A stretch of DNA of 64,000 nucleotides from JAXLYX01 sp046351215 (GTDB lineage Bacteria; Myxococcota_A; Polyangia; Polyangiales; Houyiibacteriaceae). Location: the NCBI GenBank assembly GCA_046351215.1, contig JAXLYX010000007.1:186001-250000 (forward strand), in the 5' to 3' direction. A model generated the notes under the pieces. That model did no database searches, had not been told where the DNA came from, and saw only the letters and a list, made by a program, of their open reading frames with translations. Position 1 is the first letter of the stretch. Every line of letters starts with the position of its first letter. Below, one piece after another: positions 17,893 through 27,656 of the stretch. The translations under genes were made by a program, and so were the position numbers.

Positions 17893-19647
17893 TCACGTCC
17901 TCTCCCGCGACACCGCGCCATCCTCGGCGAGCCGGCCCTCGCGAAGCTCGAACACCCGGTCGGCGAAGTAAAGGGTCGCGAGCCGATGGGTCGCGACCAC
18001 CACGTGGCGGCCCTCGTCGGCCAGCGCTCGAAGGGTCTCCAGGATCCGTCGCTCGGACTCCGCGTCGAGAGAGGCCGTCGGCTCGTCGAGGACGAGCAGG
18101 GCCGGATCGCGGTAGAGAGCCCTGGCCAGGCAGATCCGCTGCTGCTCGCCGACCGAGTAGCCTCCGCCCTCGGGACCCAGCGGTGCGTGGAGGCCGCCCT
18201 CCTTGGCTTGCACGACGTCCCAGACTCCGGCGCGCCGGAGGGCGGATTCGCAGCGGCCCGGATCGGCTTCGTCCTCGAAGAGGGCGACGTTGTCGGCGAC
18301 CGTGCCCTCGACGAGGACGGGCTCCTGCGGCACCCATCCGACGATCGACGCCCGCTCCGCGGGCGACGTCGACCCGAGATCGCGATCCCCGAGGCGCACG
18401 CGCCCGGCGCTCGGGCGACGCGCGCCGACGAGGCAGGAGAGCAGCGTGCTCTTGCCGCTGCCGCTCGGCCCCACGATCGCGACGATCGTCGCGGAGGGCA
18501 CCTCGAGCTGCACGCCTCGGAGCACCTCGCGCGAGCCGTAGGCGAACGAGAGGTCCGCGACACGAAGGGACGACGAACGCTCGAGCTCCGCCCCGGTCGC
18601 GAGGCCCGAGGCGTCGGGCACGACGGGAAGGGAGAGGAATCCATCGAGACGTCGGAAGACGCCCGCACCGACGACGAGTGCGTGGCCGGTCGCGAGCAGC
18701 TCCTCGAGCGGTCGGTAGAGGAGGAGGAGGGCCACCACGAGGGAGACGATCGCCTCGGAACCGGCCTCCCGCGCGGCCTCCGAGACGGCACCGCTCGCGA
18801 CGACGCCGAGGGCGGCGACCACTCCGAGGACCTGGATCGCCAAGGGGAGGAGCTGGGAGAGGAGGGCTGCGCGCTGGGCGTGCGCTTCCGCGGCCCGCGC
18901 CCACGGAGCGAGACGGGACTCGGAGCGGGCCGTGGCCCCGAACACGGCGAGGACGTCGGCCATCCGGACGGCCTCGTGCACGCGACTGGCGAGGGCGAGC
19001 TCGGCTCCCTGGGCTCGGTCGAGCGACTTGCGGGCGCGCCGCCCGAGGGAGACCGCCGCCAGGCCCCCGAGGGGGACGAGGATGGCTCCGAAGGTGGCCA
19101 GTCGGCTGTCCAGTTGCCAAGCGGTGGTGGCCAGGGCCGTGGCCACCAGGAGGTTCCGGAGGGTTCCGAGCATCCCCACCTGGACGAAGGCCTCGACCCG
19201 GCGGGCCTCCGAAAGGACGGTCTCGGCCACCGCGGAGCCTCCCCGCGCGTCCCTCTCGCCCCCGTCGAGCCGCAGGGCGTGCCCGAGCAACAGGTCGCGG
19301 AAATCACTTCCGATTCCAAGGCGCAGACGAGTCAACGCGACGGCGGAGGCGAGGCCGGCCACGGCTCGGATCGCCGTGATGCCGAGCAGCGCCAGGGCCC
19401 AGCCGAGCGCCGGCTCGCGCGCGGCCCAGCCGGCCGGCCCAGCCGGTTGCCCGGGTGCCGGCCCGACCCCAGAGACGCCCGAGAGGAACGGTCCCGCCAT
19501 GCGGGCGTACCAACTGGTGGTGGCTGCTACGGCAGCCAGTGCCAGCACGACCACGCTCACCGCGAAGGCGCGGCGGCGAAGGGAGAGGGCCAGATGGCGG
19601 GCGGCGGGCGAAGCGGAAAACACGGGTCCGGGAGCCGAGTCGTGCAT
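17893..19647 (-). CDS. ABC exporter, fused membrane and ATPase domains
   Basis: A 584-residue half-transporter. Residues 1 to about 330 form a six-helix ABC_membrane domain; residues about 345-584 the ATPase: Walker A GPSGSGKST, Q-loop in WVPQEP, signature read YSVGEQQRICLARAL (Gly-Glu in place of the usual Gly-Gly), Walker B LLVLDEPTASLD and His switch in ATHRL. Layout matches lipid or peptide exporters of the MsbA/CydC class, working as a dimer. The start is ATG 19647; the upstream frame is open but has no conserved sequence. The next gene, a secreted HEAT protein, overlaps its end. Substrate unknown. Confidence 0.86.
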   Translation of the reverse strand: MHDSAPGPVFSASPAARHLALSLRRRAFAVSVVVLALAAVAATTSWYARMAGPFLSGVSGVGPAPGQPAGPAGWAAREPALGWALALLGITAIRAVAGLASAVALTRLRLGIGSDFRDLLLGHALRLDGGERDARGGSAVAETVLSEARRVEAFVQVGMLGTLRNLLVATALATTAWQLDSRLATFGAILVPLGGLAAVSLGRRARKSLDRAQGAELALASRVHEAVRMADVLAVFGATARSESRLAPWARAAEAHAQRAALLSQLLPLAIQVLGVVAALGVVASGAVSEAAREAGSEAIVSLVVALLLLYRPLEELLATGHALVVGAGVFRRLDGFLSLPVVPDASGLATGAELERSSSLRVADLSFAYGSREVLRGVQLEVPSATIVAIVGPSGSGKSTLLSCLVGARRPSAGRVRLGDRDLGSTSPAERASIVGWVPQEPVLVEGTVADNVALFEDEADPGRCESALRRAGVWDVVQAKEGGLHAPLGPEGGGYSVGEQQRICLARALYRDPALLVLDEPTASLDAESERRILETLRALADEGRHVVVATHRLATLYFADRVFELREGRLAEDGAVSRERT

Positions 19648-19941
19648 TCCCGCAATGCCGGAGTGCAAGACCGAAATGCCGAGCCCCCGACCCGGCCCAC
19701 CGGAAAGGGCGGGTCCAAGGGCGAGAAAGCCCGGGAAACCGCTGCGGAGCGCAGCATGACCCGAAAGTCCGGAGCGCGCCACGAAGTTGGTGTGGGTCAG
19801 GCACACATCGTGCAGAAGGTATCGGCCAAGGGCAGGGAACGGTCGGACGTTGCGACCGCCGAAGCTCGGGAACGGAATCCAATGACGGGGCGTTCCATCG
19901 GGTCGGAAGACTCGGTGGTTCCGCACCGGAGGCGAGACACC
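19648..19941. other. Divergent intergenic region between the ABC exporter and the sigma factor
   Basis: 294 bp without a credible gene. It should hold both promoters, but I see no clear -35/-10 pair. GCATT (19644-19648) and AATGC (19654-19658) form a small inverted repeat that includes the exporter start codon. CGGTG/CACCG around 19914-19929 form another small hairpin. GGAGGCGAG just before 19942 is the ribosome site of the sigma gene. Confidence 0.5.
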
Positions 19942-21300
<1,359 letters not shown>

Positions 21301-21320
21301 TCGGACGGTAGGGCGAAGGC

Positions 21321-21352
21321 GAGGGCGGGGCGTCGGGAGATGCTCCGCCCTC
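21321..21352 (+). terminator. Terminator hairpin after the sigma factor gene
   Basis: GAGGGCGGGGC (21321-21331) pairs with GCTCCGCCCTC (21342-21352): 11 pairs with one G-T wobble, loop of 10 nt. No long T-tract follows, as usual in this GC-rich DNA. An ATG at 21340 lies inside the loop, which argues against it as a start for the next gene. Confidence 0.6.
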
Positions 21353-21417
21353 TGCCGTTCCGTCGTTCGCCGAGAATGCGACCCTGGAGCGGCGAGCGAC
21401 TAGACTCGCCCCCCATC

Positions 21418-22278
21418 GTGACTGCGCTTCCCACGGACGATCCCGAGGTCATCGCGGATCGCATCGCCTCCCGCCTCCGCAGCGACGTCGCGGCGCGTCT
21501 CCCGCTGCGCGCGACCGCCGTGGACGAGCTCGCGCTCGAGGCGCGCCCCGCCATCCACGCGCTGCTCTTCGCGACGGCCACCGAACGTGCGGACGACGCG
21601 ACCTCCCTCGAGCACCACGAGACGACCGCCATGGTGACTCTCCTCGGCCGGAGCTTCGCCATGCACGACGCGACGCCGACGGCGGCGATGGGCATCGTGC
21701 CCGCGCTGCTCGCGGCGTTCCGCGCCGAGGGCCTCGACGTCCCTGCGAGCCTCGACGCGCCCCTCGCCACCGTCTTCGTCGAAGGGTACGTCCGAGGTCG
21801 CGAGGAACGGCTCCATGCGGAGGCGCTGCGCGATGCGGTCCATCGCATCCCGGTGCTGCATCTCTTCCGGGGGTGTGCCGCCACCGTCCTGCGCGGTGAC
21901 TACGGGACCGAGGAGCTGACGACGCGGTTCGAGGAGGTGGCGCGGCAGCTCTTCGCGCACGAGACGCGGGTCTTCATCGCCGACGTCGAGGGCCTCGCCG
22001 ATCCCGCTCCCGGGACCATCCGGGCCCTCGTGGGGCTCCACGACAACGCACGCATGCTCGGGCTCAAGCTCGTGCTGGCCGGCGTGGAGTCGGGCTTCCG
22101 CGAGCAGGCGGCCCTGATCGGCCTCGACTTCGCGGGCATCGACGTGGCGCCCGATTTCGCGGCGGCGCTCGAACGCGCCCTCGAGATCTGCGAGCTCGGT
22201 CTGCGTCCCGACGGCTTCCTGACGCGCCCGCTCCGTGCGCTGCGGAACGCTCGCCGGAACCGCTCCCCGCGTCAGTAG
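21418..22278 (+). CDS. RsbR/STAS-like putative sigma regulator
   Basis: A 286-residue cytosolic protein. The N-terminal 160 residues are helical, like the sensor half of RsbR-type stressosome proteins. The C-terminal part (about 165-270) follows the STAS pattern: strand and helix of GDYGTEELTTRFEEVARQL, then TRVFIADVEGLADPAPGTIRAL, where STAS proteins have DLSGVxxxDSxG, then LGLKLVLAGVESGF. The phosphorylatable Ser/Thr after Asp is replaced (ADPAP). GTG 21418 is chosen because ATG 21340 lies in the terminator of the sigma gene; ATG 21376 is another option. Location next to a sigma factor suggests partner-switch control, which is inference. Confidence 0.6.
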   Translation: MTALPTDDPEVIADRIASRLRSDVAARLPLRATAVDELALEARPAIHALLFATATERADDATSLEHHETTAMVTLLGRSFAMHDATPTAAMGIVPALLAAFRAEGLDVPASLDAPLATVFVEGYVRGREERLHAEALRDAVHRIPVLHLFRGCAATVLRGDYGTEELTTRFEEVARQLFAHETRVFIADVEGLADPAPGTIRALVGLHDNARMLGLKLVLAGVESGFREQAALIGLDFAGIDVAPDFAAALERALEICELGLRPDGFLTRPLRALRNARRNRSPRQ

Positions 22279-23477
22279 GAATCCGAGGAAGCCGCGCCTG
22301 CCGCGGGGCTCTCGGCCGGACGCGCCGCCGCGCCGGCCCGCGACGCGGCGGAGGGCGGTGCGCCACCCGTCGCCGTGTTCGTCGGGCTCATCCGTTCGAG
22401 CTCGCGACGAGCCACCGCGTAGGTCGGGGCCGCGCGCTCGAGCCAGGTCCTCGCCTGCTCCACGCGTCCCGTCCGCCGGAGGCAGTCGGAGAGCTCGACG
22501 ATGGCAGGCCCGCGTTGGGCGCTCGACGGATTCTGGGCGAGCCACTGCTCGTAGAGCGGCGCGGCGGCCGCGCAGCGCGAGGCGGAGCGCTGTGCGCGCG
22601 CCATGGACAGGAGATCGGGAGGCGGGGCGGCCGCCGCGGGAGCCTCCGTGGCAGAGGCGGCCGAATCCGCCGAGGCCGCGCGCTGGGCGAGCGCGGCGGC
22701 GGGCATCGGCGCGGTCGCCGGCGCCGCGCTCCGGGCACGGGTGCTCGCCATCGGCTGGGCGGGCGCCGCAGGCGCGACGTCGAGGTCGGCCACCTCGGCC
22801 GCAGGCTCGAACCGCTCCCGCTCGGCGCTGGCGACGATCGTCCGTTCCTCGTCCGCCCGCTCGGTCGGACGCGGAGCATCCTCCGCCGCGCGAAGCTCGT
22901 CCGCTGCCGCGGCGCGCTCGCGAGCGGGCTCGACTCCCTCGCGCCTCGGGGCCGTGGGCGCGAGCGTCGGGAGGACGGCGGGCTGCGGTGCGGCGACATC
23001 CGGCGGCGCGCCCGCGGGTACCGCGGCAACGACATCGGGGCTCGTGGGGGAGAGCACCGTATCCCCTTCGGCGCTCATCGGTGGCCGATGGGCCGGCAGG
23101 TAGAAGAGGCCGATCGCCACGACGAGGAGGGTGATCGTGGCCATCGCGCCCTGGGGGCCCGTCGCCCACCGACGCAGGACGTCGAGGATCCTCGCTCCGA
23201 GCGGGAGCGGGGGCTCCGCCGCCGCGACCGGAGCGGGCGCATGGCGACGCTCGGCCAGGGCTTCCGACGCCTGCGCGACGATCGCGGCCCGCACACGGGC
23301 GGGAGGCTCCTCGAGCTCGAGGAGCCCGGAGATCGCGGCGCCTTCCTCGAGGACCGTCGCGTACGAACGGCACGACGGACACGTGGCGAGGTGCGCACGG
23401 ACCTCGCTCTCCGCTTCGGCGGAGAGGAGCCCGAGCGCGAGCTCGGTGAGCTGATCCTCGCAGTGCTGGCAGTCCAT
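22272..23477 (-). CDS. Zinc-finger anti-sigma factor with TPR-like periplasmic domain
   Basis: A 401-residue membrane protein. The N-terminus holds a zinc-binding anti-sigma (ZAS) domain with MDCQHCEDQ and the His-x3-Cys-x2-Cys motif HLATCPSC. A single membrane helix (ATITLLVVAIGLFYLP) lies near residue 130, then a long Ala/Pro-rich stretch and a C-terminal helical TPR-like region (ARAQRSASRCAAAAPLYEQW). It should bind the ECF sigma encoded directly upstream and release it on an envelope signal. ATG 23477 lies 6 bp after the sigma stop; TTG 23486 would overlap it by 4. Its 3' end overlaps the convergent STAS-like gene by 7 bp. Confidence 0.85.
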   Translation of the reverse strand: MDCQHCEDQLTELALGLLSAEAESEVRAHLATCPSCRSYATVLEEGAAISGLLELEEPPARVRAAIVAQASEALAERRHAPAPVAAAEPPLPLGARILDVLRRWATGPQGAMATITLLVVAIGLFYLPAHRPPMSAEGDTVLSPTSPDVVAAVPAGAPPDVAAPQPAVLPTLAPTAPRREGVEPARERAAAADELRAAEDAPRPTERADEERTIVASAERERFEPAAEVADLDVAPAAPAQPMASTRARSAAPATAPMPAAALAQRAASADSAASATEAPAAAAPPPDLLSMARAQRSASRCAAAAPLYEQWLAQNPSSAQRGPAIVELSDCLRRTGRVEQARTWLERAAPTYAVARRELERMSPTNTATGGAPPSAASRAGAAARPAESPAAGAASSDSY

Positions 23478-23482
23478 CGTAC

Positions 23483-24121
23483 TCAACTCAGCTTGGTCGC
23501 GTAGTCACGGTACTCGGCGAGCGCCGATTGGAGACGTTCGAGGGCATAGCGCATGCGGCTCTTGGCCGTGTTCTCGGGGACGCCGACGATCTCGGCGATC
23601 TCGAGGAACGAGAGGTGCTGCACCTGCCTCAGCAGGAATACTTCGCGCTGGTCGTCCGGCAACGCCTCGACCGCGGCGCGGAGCGCCACCTGCACCTGTT
23701 GTCCGATGGCCGCCCGCTCGGCGGTCGGGGACGGGTGCTCGACCCGCTCGGACAGGGGGGGGGCCTCCGTATCCCCCTGTCCTCGCGCCGGGGCGTCGAG
23801 CGAGGCATGACGCCGATGGCTCATCTTCCGTGCGTGATCGATCGAGAGGTTCCGGGCGATCGTGTACGCCCAGGTGGAGAACCGGGAGTCGCCCCGGAAA
23901 TCCGAGGCCCTCTGGACCACCCGCACGAAGACCTCCTGCAGCAGGTCTTCGGCCGCTTGGGGATCCCGGACGGTTCGCAGCAGGAAGTTGTACATGGGGC
24001 GCCGATAGCGATCGAGCAGGGTCTCGAAAGCCCTGAGATCCCCGCCGACGTAGCGCTCGAGGAGCGCTTCGTCGGTCGGCCCGGTCGAAGGTGCGCTCAA
24101 GGGCTCCTCCGACCGCGGCAC
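23483..24121 (-). CDS. ECF RNA polymerase sigma factor
   Basis: A 212-residue ECF factor. Region 2 shows YNFLLRTVRDPQAAEDLLQEVFVRV and FSTWAYTIARNLSIDH; region 4 shows LPDDQREVFLLRQVQHLSFLEIAEI and the helix-turn-helix ending NTAKSRMRYALERL. It is coupled to the zinc-finger anti-sigma gene. The frame opens at GTG 24121, but GGAGGAG lies just before an in-frame TTG at 24100, which may be the real start (205 residues). It diverges from the gliding-like operon, 293 bp away. I see no typical GAAC/CGTC autoregulatory promoter. Confidence 0.9.
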   Translation of the reverse strand: MPRSEEPLSAPSTGPTDEALLERYVGGDLRAFETLLDRYRRPMYNFLLRTVRDPQAAEDLLQEVFVRVVQRASDFRGDSRFSTWAYTIARNLSIDHARKMSHRRHASLDAPARGQGDTEAPPLSERVEHPSPTAERAAIGQQVQVALRAAVEALPDDQREVFLLRQVQHLSFLEIAEIVGVPENTAKSRMRYALERLQSALAEYRDYATKLS

Positions 24122-24321
24122 CGCCCGGATCCGGGCGACGGGTGTGTATGGGTTCGACGCATCACGTCCGCGGAAGATCTCCCGGGGACCTCCAGAAAGG
24201 CCCGGGGGCGGCCGAGCATAGCCCGTCTCTCCCCTCCGGGGCGACTTTCGCGGAAGGCGCCCTGGTCCGAAGCCCGCGAACTCGCCACGGATTTCCCCCG
24301 TGGGGGGGCCGTCTGCCGGCG
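24122..24321. other. Upstream part of the divergent region between the ECF sigma and the gliding-like operon
   Basis: No gene is visible. On the minus strand TATGCT near 24225 is a possible -10 for the ECF gene, without a convincing -35. The stretch is rich in short GC palindromes (for example around 24205-24245), so a regulator site is possible but not identifiable. Confidence 0.4.
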
Positions 24322-24350
24322 TTGACCAATTTTTTGCCCGTTGCTATAAG
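24322..24350 (+). promoter_or_regulatory. Strong sigma-70 promoter of the gliding-like operon
   Basis: TTGACC (24322-24327), 17-bp AT-rich spacer with a run of T, TATAAG (24345-24350). This is among the best consensus matches in the window. The leader of about 58 nt can form two hairpins: CCCCGGG/CCCGGGG (24351-24373) and CCCC-TTTC-GGGG (24379-24390). Confidence 0.75.
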
Positions 24351-24414
24351 CCCCGGGTGCTCGGACCCCGGGGGATTCCCCTTTCGGGGCTGGCTTTCTT
24401 CGAGGGGATCGATC

Positions 24415-25251
24415 ATGCGCATGAACCTTGCGCGCGCGGCGTTCGTGGGCTTCCTGTGCTTCGCGAGCTCGCTGGCCGCTGCGCAGCCTGCCGCGACGAG
24501 CACCGGCACCTCGGCTCCGTCGGCGGCCCCTGCGAGCCCCTCGGACGCTGCCCAGGGCCCGGCCGACGTCGGCGCCGCGGCGGCAGGAGTCGAGGGCCAG
24601 ACGTCCACGACCACCGTCCGCGAGGACCAGATGGACGCCGGCACCTACTCGGTCCGGCTGCGTGATCTCGAGCAGCGCATCAACGAGCTGAAGGAGCAGA
24701 TCTTCCGGTCGAAGGGCCGCTTGTCGCTCCTCGCCGAGACCGTCCTGCAGGGCGTCGTCGCCGGCGCGCAGCTCGCGATCGTCCACGAGAACCAGATGTC
24801 GGCATCGTACCGACTCGTCCGGGTCCTCTATCTCCTCGACGGCGCCAGCATCTTCTCGCAGGCGGATCCGGAGGGAGAGGGCAGCCTCGGCGATCAGGAG
24901 TCGTTCCCGGTCTACACGGGCTCGATCGTCCCGGGCGAGCACACGCTCAGCGTGAACCTGGAGTACCGCGGGCATGGCTACGGCATCTTCAGCTACCTGA
25001 AGGGCTACCGGTTCAAGGTGCGCTCGAGCTACACGTTCACGGCGCCCGAGGGTCGGGCGGTGACGATCCGCGCCATCGGCCTCGAGAAGGGAGGGCCCAC
25101 GGCGCCGCTCGAGGATCGTCCCTCGATCCGCTACGTGGAGCGCGTCAGCGATCGCCTCGAATCCGGCACAGGCGACGCCGCCGCGGCCGCCGCCGCTGCG
25201 AGCACCTCGGAGACCGCTCCGGCCGCACCGCCGGCCGAGGGTGGCGACTGA
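24415..25251 (+). CDS. Secreted coiled-coil/beta protein at head of gliding-like operon
   Basis: A 278-residue protein with signal peptide MRMNLARAAFVGFLCFASSLAAAQ, a low-complexity Pro/Ala/Ser linker and a short coiled coil (VRLRDLEQRINELKEQIFRSKGRLSLL). A beta-rich domain follows (SASYRLVRVLYLLDGASIF, PGEHTLSVNLEYRG, FKVRSSYTFTAPEG), then an Ala-rich tail. Similar proteins head the Glt/Agl gliding clusters of myxobacteria and are sometimes labelled acyltransferase only because of their linkers; I see no catalytic motif. It should be periplasmic. Its stop overlaps the next start (TGATG). Confidence 0.72.
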   Translation: MRMNLARAAFVGFLCFASSLAAAQPAATSTGTSAPSAAPASPSDAAQGPADVGAAAAGVEGQTSTTTVREDQMDAGTYSVRLRDLEQRINELKEQIFRSKGRLSLLAETVLQGVVAGAQLAIVHENQMSASYRLVRVLYLLDGASIFSQADPEGEGSLGDQESFPVYTGSIVPGEHTLSVNLEYRGHGYGIFSYLKGYRFKVRSSYTFTAPEGRAVTIRAIGLEKGGPTAPLEDRPSIRYVERVSDRLESGTGDAAAAAAAASTSETAPAAPPAEGGD

Positions 25252-27656
25252 TGGGACCGGGCGCCCGAGCTCGCCCGAACCGAACCGGCCACGAAGCGGC
25301 GTCGAACGACTCGCACGGTCCGGGAACCCCCGCGCGAAGATGGCGCGGGGCGCTCCTGCTCGCGTGCGCGATCTCGACGACCTTCGCGCCGGCCGCCGGT
25401 CGGGCACAAGACTACTCCGGCATCGAACGGGAGCTCGTTTCGATCGAGGGCGAGACGTCGCGTCTCGTCGGCTCGGTCCTGCGCGCGACGCCCGAGCGGA
25501 GCGCGACCTACGTCGAAGAACGACTCACCGACGGCGAGCTCTTCTATCGGCTGCACGACTACGTCCGCGCCAGCATCATCCTGAGCGACATCGTCGAGAA
25601 CTTCCCCAACCATCGGGCCACGCCGGACGCGACCTACCTCCTCGGCGACTCGCTCTTCATGGCCGGCGATTACCTCGGCGCCCGCTCGCGTTTCCGGACG
25701 ATCCTGGATCGAGCGAACGACGCCTCGTACCGGCCTCTCGTCCAGAGGGCCCTGGCTCGTCTCGTGGAGATCGCGATCCGCACCCGGAACTTCGACGGCG
25801 TCGACGACTACTTCCAGCGCCTGTCCCAGATGCCTTCCGGGCAAGCCGAGGCCTCGGTCACCTACTTCCGTGCGAAGTACCTCTACAGCCGCGCCGTGCC
25901 CTACGAGGACACGGCGATCGGACAGGACCGTTCGGTGGTCGGTTCGGTGGACACGGCCGTCCTCGAGCAGGCGAGGGCGCTCTTCGCGCAGGTCCCCGCC
26001 GACAGCGAGTTCGGCCCCCAGGCGCGCTACTTCGTCGGTGTCGTCCACGCCCTTCGTCGCGAGTTCCCGCAGTCCGTCGAGGCGTTCCGCTCGGTGGTCG
26101 AGGGGCAGGCCTCGACGACGGAGCATCGGCTCGTCACGGATCTCGCGTGGCTCGCGCTCGGACGCGTGAGCTACGAGAACGACCAACTGCCGCAGGCGGT
26201 CGAGGCGTACCAATCGGTGCCTCGGACGTCGTCGCTCTTCCCCCAGGCGCTCTTCGAGATCGCCTGGGTCTACATCCGCCAGGGCGATGGCGTGAAGGCC
26301 GAGCGCGCCCTCGAGGTGCTCAGCGTCGCGGCGCCGGACAGCCCGCTCATCCCCGATGCGAAGCTCCTGCGCGGCAACCTGCTCCTGCGGGCCGAGCGAT
26401 TCGACGAGGCCCTCCGCGTGTTCCGCGAGGTCCGCGACGAGTTCGCCCCCGTGCGACGCGAGCTCGACGACATCGCCGCCGCTCACTCCGATCTGCAGGC
26501 CTATTTCCGCGAGCTCGTCCGAACGAACCTCGACGACTTCGACATCGACCACTTCCTTCCCGAGAGCGCCCGACGCTGGACGATCCTCGAGAACGACGAG
26601 TTCGAGCGCGCCACCACGGTGGTCTCGGACCTCGCGATGGTCCGTGACCTCGTCACCGAGACCTCGGATCTCATCGATCGCCTGAACGGCGCGCTCTCCG
26701 CGCCGAACGTCGTCAACGTGTTCGCGGACCTGCGCGGCCAACGCCAGGGCGTCCAGGCGCTGCGGAACCGGCTCCTCCGCGTCCGAGGGGATCTCGCGCG
26801 CATCGAAGCCCGTCAGGGCGGGGAGGGGAGTGAAGAGCTTCGCCAGGTCCGCGCGCGTCGCCGCGAGCTCGAGGCCCAGCTCGGCAACATCCCCACCGAT
26901 GCGGGCGACTTCGATGCCGCGTCCGCGCGGCGGGTCGAAGAGGTCCGGGCGCTGAGCGCGCAGGTCAGCGAGCTCGAGGTCGAGGTCATGGGCCTCGAGG
27001 CCCGGGTCGTCGCGACGGATCGCTTCCTCGAACAGACCGCCGGCCAGCAGCCGAACGCGTCGACGATCCGCGCCGAGCTCGCGAACCACCGGGCCGCGAT
27101 CGCGAGCTACCGCGAGCAGATGACGGAGCTCCGGCGGCTCCTCGAGCTGGCTCGGCTCGGCGTGACGCTCGGCGACGACCAACAGGTCCACCAGGACGAG
27201 GCGAGGGCGGAGTACGACTCGCTCCTCGCGCGCGAGCGCGAGCTGGCCGGTTCGGCGGGAACCCGCGAGGACGCCTACTACGCACGGATCGCCTCCATCG
27301 AGGCGCGTCTCGGAGCTCGCGACGCGGAGGTCGATCGCGTGGTGGGCGAGCGGGTCGCGAACATGCGACGCATCGTCGACGAGGAAACGCAGAACGTGGT
27401 CGGGTACCGGCAGGTCCTGAGCGGCCTCGAGACCGAGACGGAAGACGTCGTGGGCGGCGTGACCTACGCGACCTTCCAGAACGTGCGTCATCGCTTCTAC
27501 GACCTCGTGCTCCGCGCGGACGTCGGTCGCATCGACGTCGCATGGCAGCAGCGCGAGCAGCACCGCGTGCGAATCGAGACGCTCACCCGCGACCGTGCGG
27601 ACGAGCTCCAGCGCATCGATGACGAGTTCCGGGAGATCACGGAGGGCACGCCATGA
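25251..27656 (+). CDS. TPR and coiled-coil protein, gliding-cluster type
   Basis: An 801-residue exported protein. Signal peptide around residues 25-50 (LLLACAISTTFAPAAGRAQ) preceded by a charged N-terminus. Residues about 60-420 are TPR/Sel1-like repeats (ELFYRLHDYVRASIILSDIV; NFPNHRATPDATYLLGDSLF). From about 480 the protein is long coiled coil (RQVRARRRELEAQLGNI, RVEEVRALSAQVSELEVEV). The layout resembles the Glt TPR proteins (AglT/PglI/GltD-E group) thought to form the periplasmic part of the myxobacterial gliding complex. Start coupling TGATG, stop coupling ATGA. Exact orthology is not claimed. Confidence 0.75.
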   Translation: MGPGARARPNRTGHEAASNDSHGPGTPARRWRGALLLACAISTTFAPAAGRAQDYSGIERELVSIEGETSRLVGSVLRATPERSATYVEERLTDGELFYRLHDYVRASIILSDIVENFPNHRATPDATYLLGDSLFMAGDYLGARSRFRTILDRANDASYRPLVQRALARLVEIAIRTRNFDGVDDYFQRLSQMPSGQAEASVTYFRAKYLYSRAVPYEDTAIGQDRSVVGSVDTAVLEQARALFAQVPADSEFGPQARYFVGVVHALRREFPQSVEAFRSVVEGQASTTEHRLVTDLAWLALGRVSYENDQLPQAVEAYQSVPRTSSLFPQALFEIAWVYIRQGDGVKAERALEVLSVAAPDSPLIPDAKLLRGNLLLRAERFDEALRVFREVRDEFAPVRRELDDIAAAHSDLQAYFRELVRTNLDDFDIDHFLPESARRWTILENDEFERATTVVSDLAMVRDLVTETSDLIDRLNGALSAPNVVNVFADLRGQRQGVQALRNRLLRVRGDLARIEARQGGEGSEELRQVRARRRELEAQLGNIPTDAGDFDAASARRVEEVRALSAQVSELEVEVMGLEARVVATDRFLEQTAGQQPNASTIRAELANHRAAIASYREQMTELRRLLELARLGVTLGDDQQVHQDEARAEYDSLLARERELAGSAGTREDAYYARIASIEARLGARDAEVDRVVGERVANMRRIVDEETQNVVGYRQVLSGLETETEDVVGGVTYATFQNVRHRFYDLVLRADVGRIDVAWQQREQHRVRIETLTRDRADELQRIDDEFREITEGTP

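Noticed and set aside
24130..24300. ECF-type autoregulatory promoter (GAAC / CGTC)
   Set aside because: GAACC and CGTC both occur but only 11-12 bp apart instead of about 16.
25131..27563. Open frame of 810 codons on the minus strand
   Set aside because: Shadow of the TPR/coiled-coil gene at 25251; no motif and no start signal.
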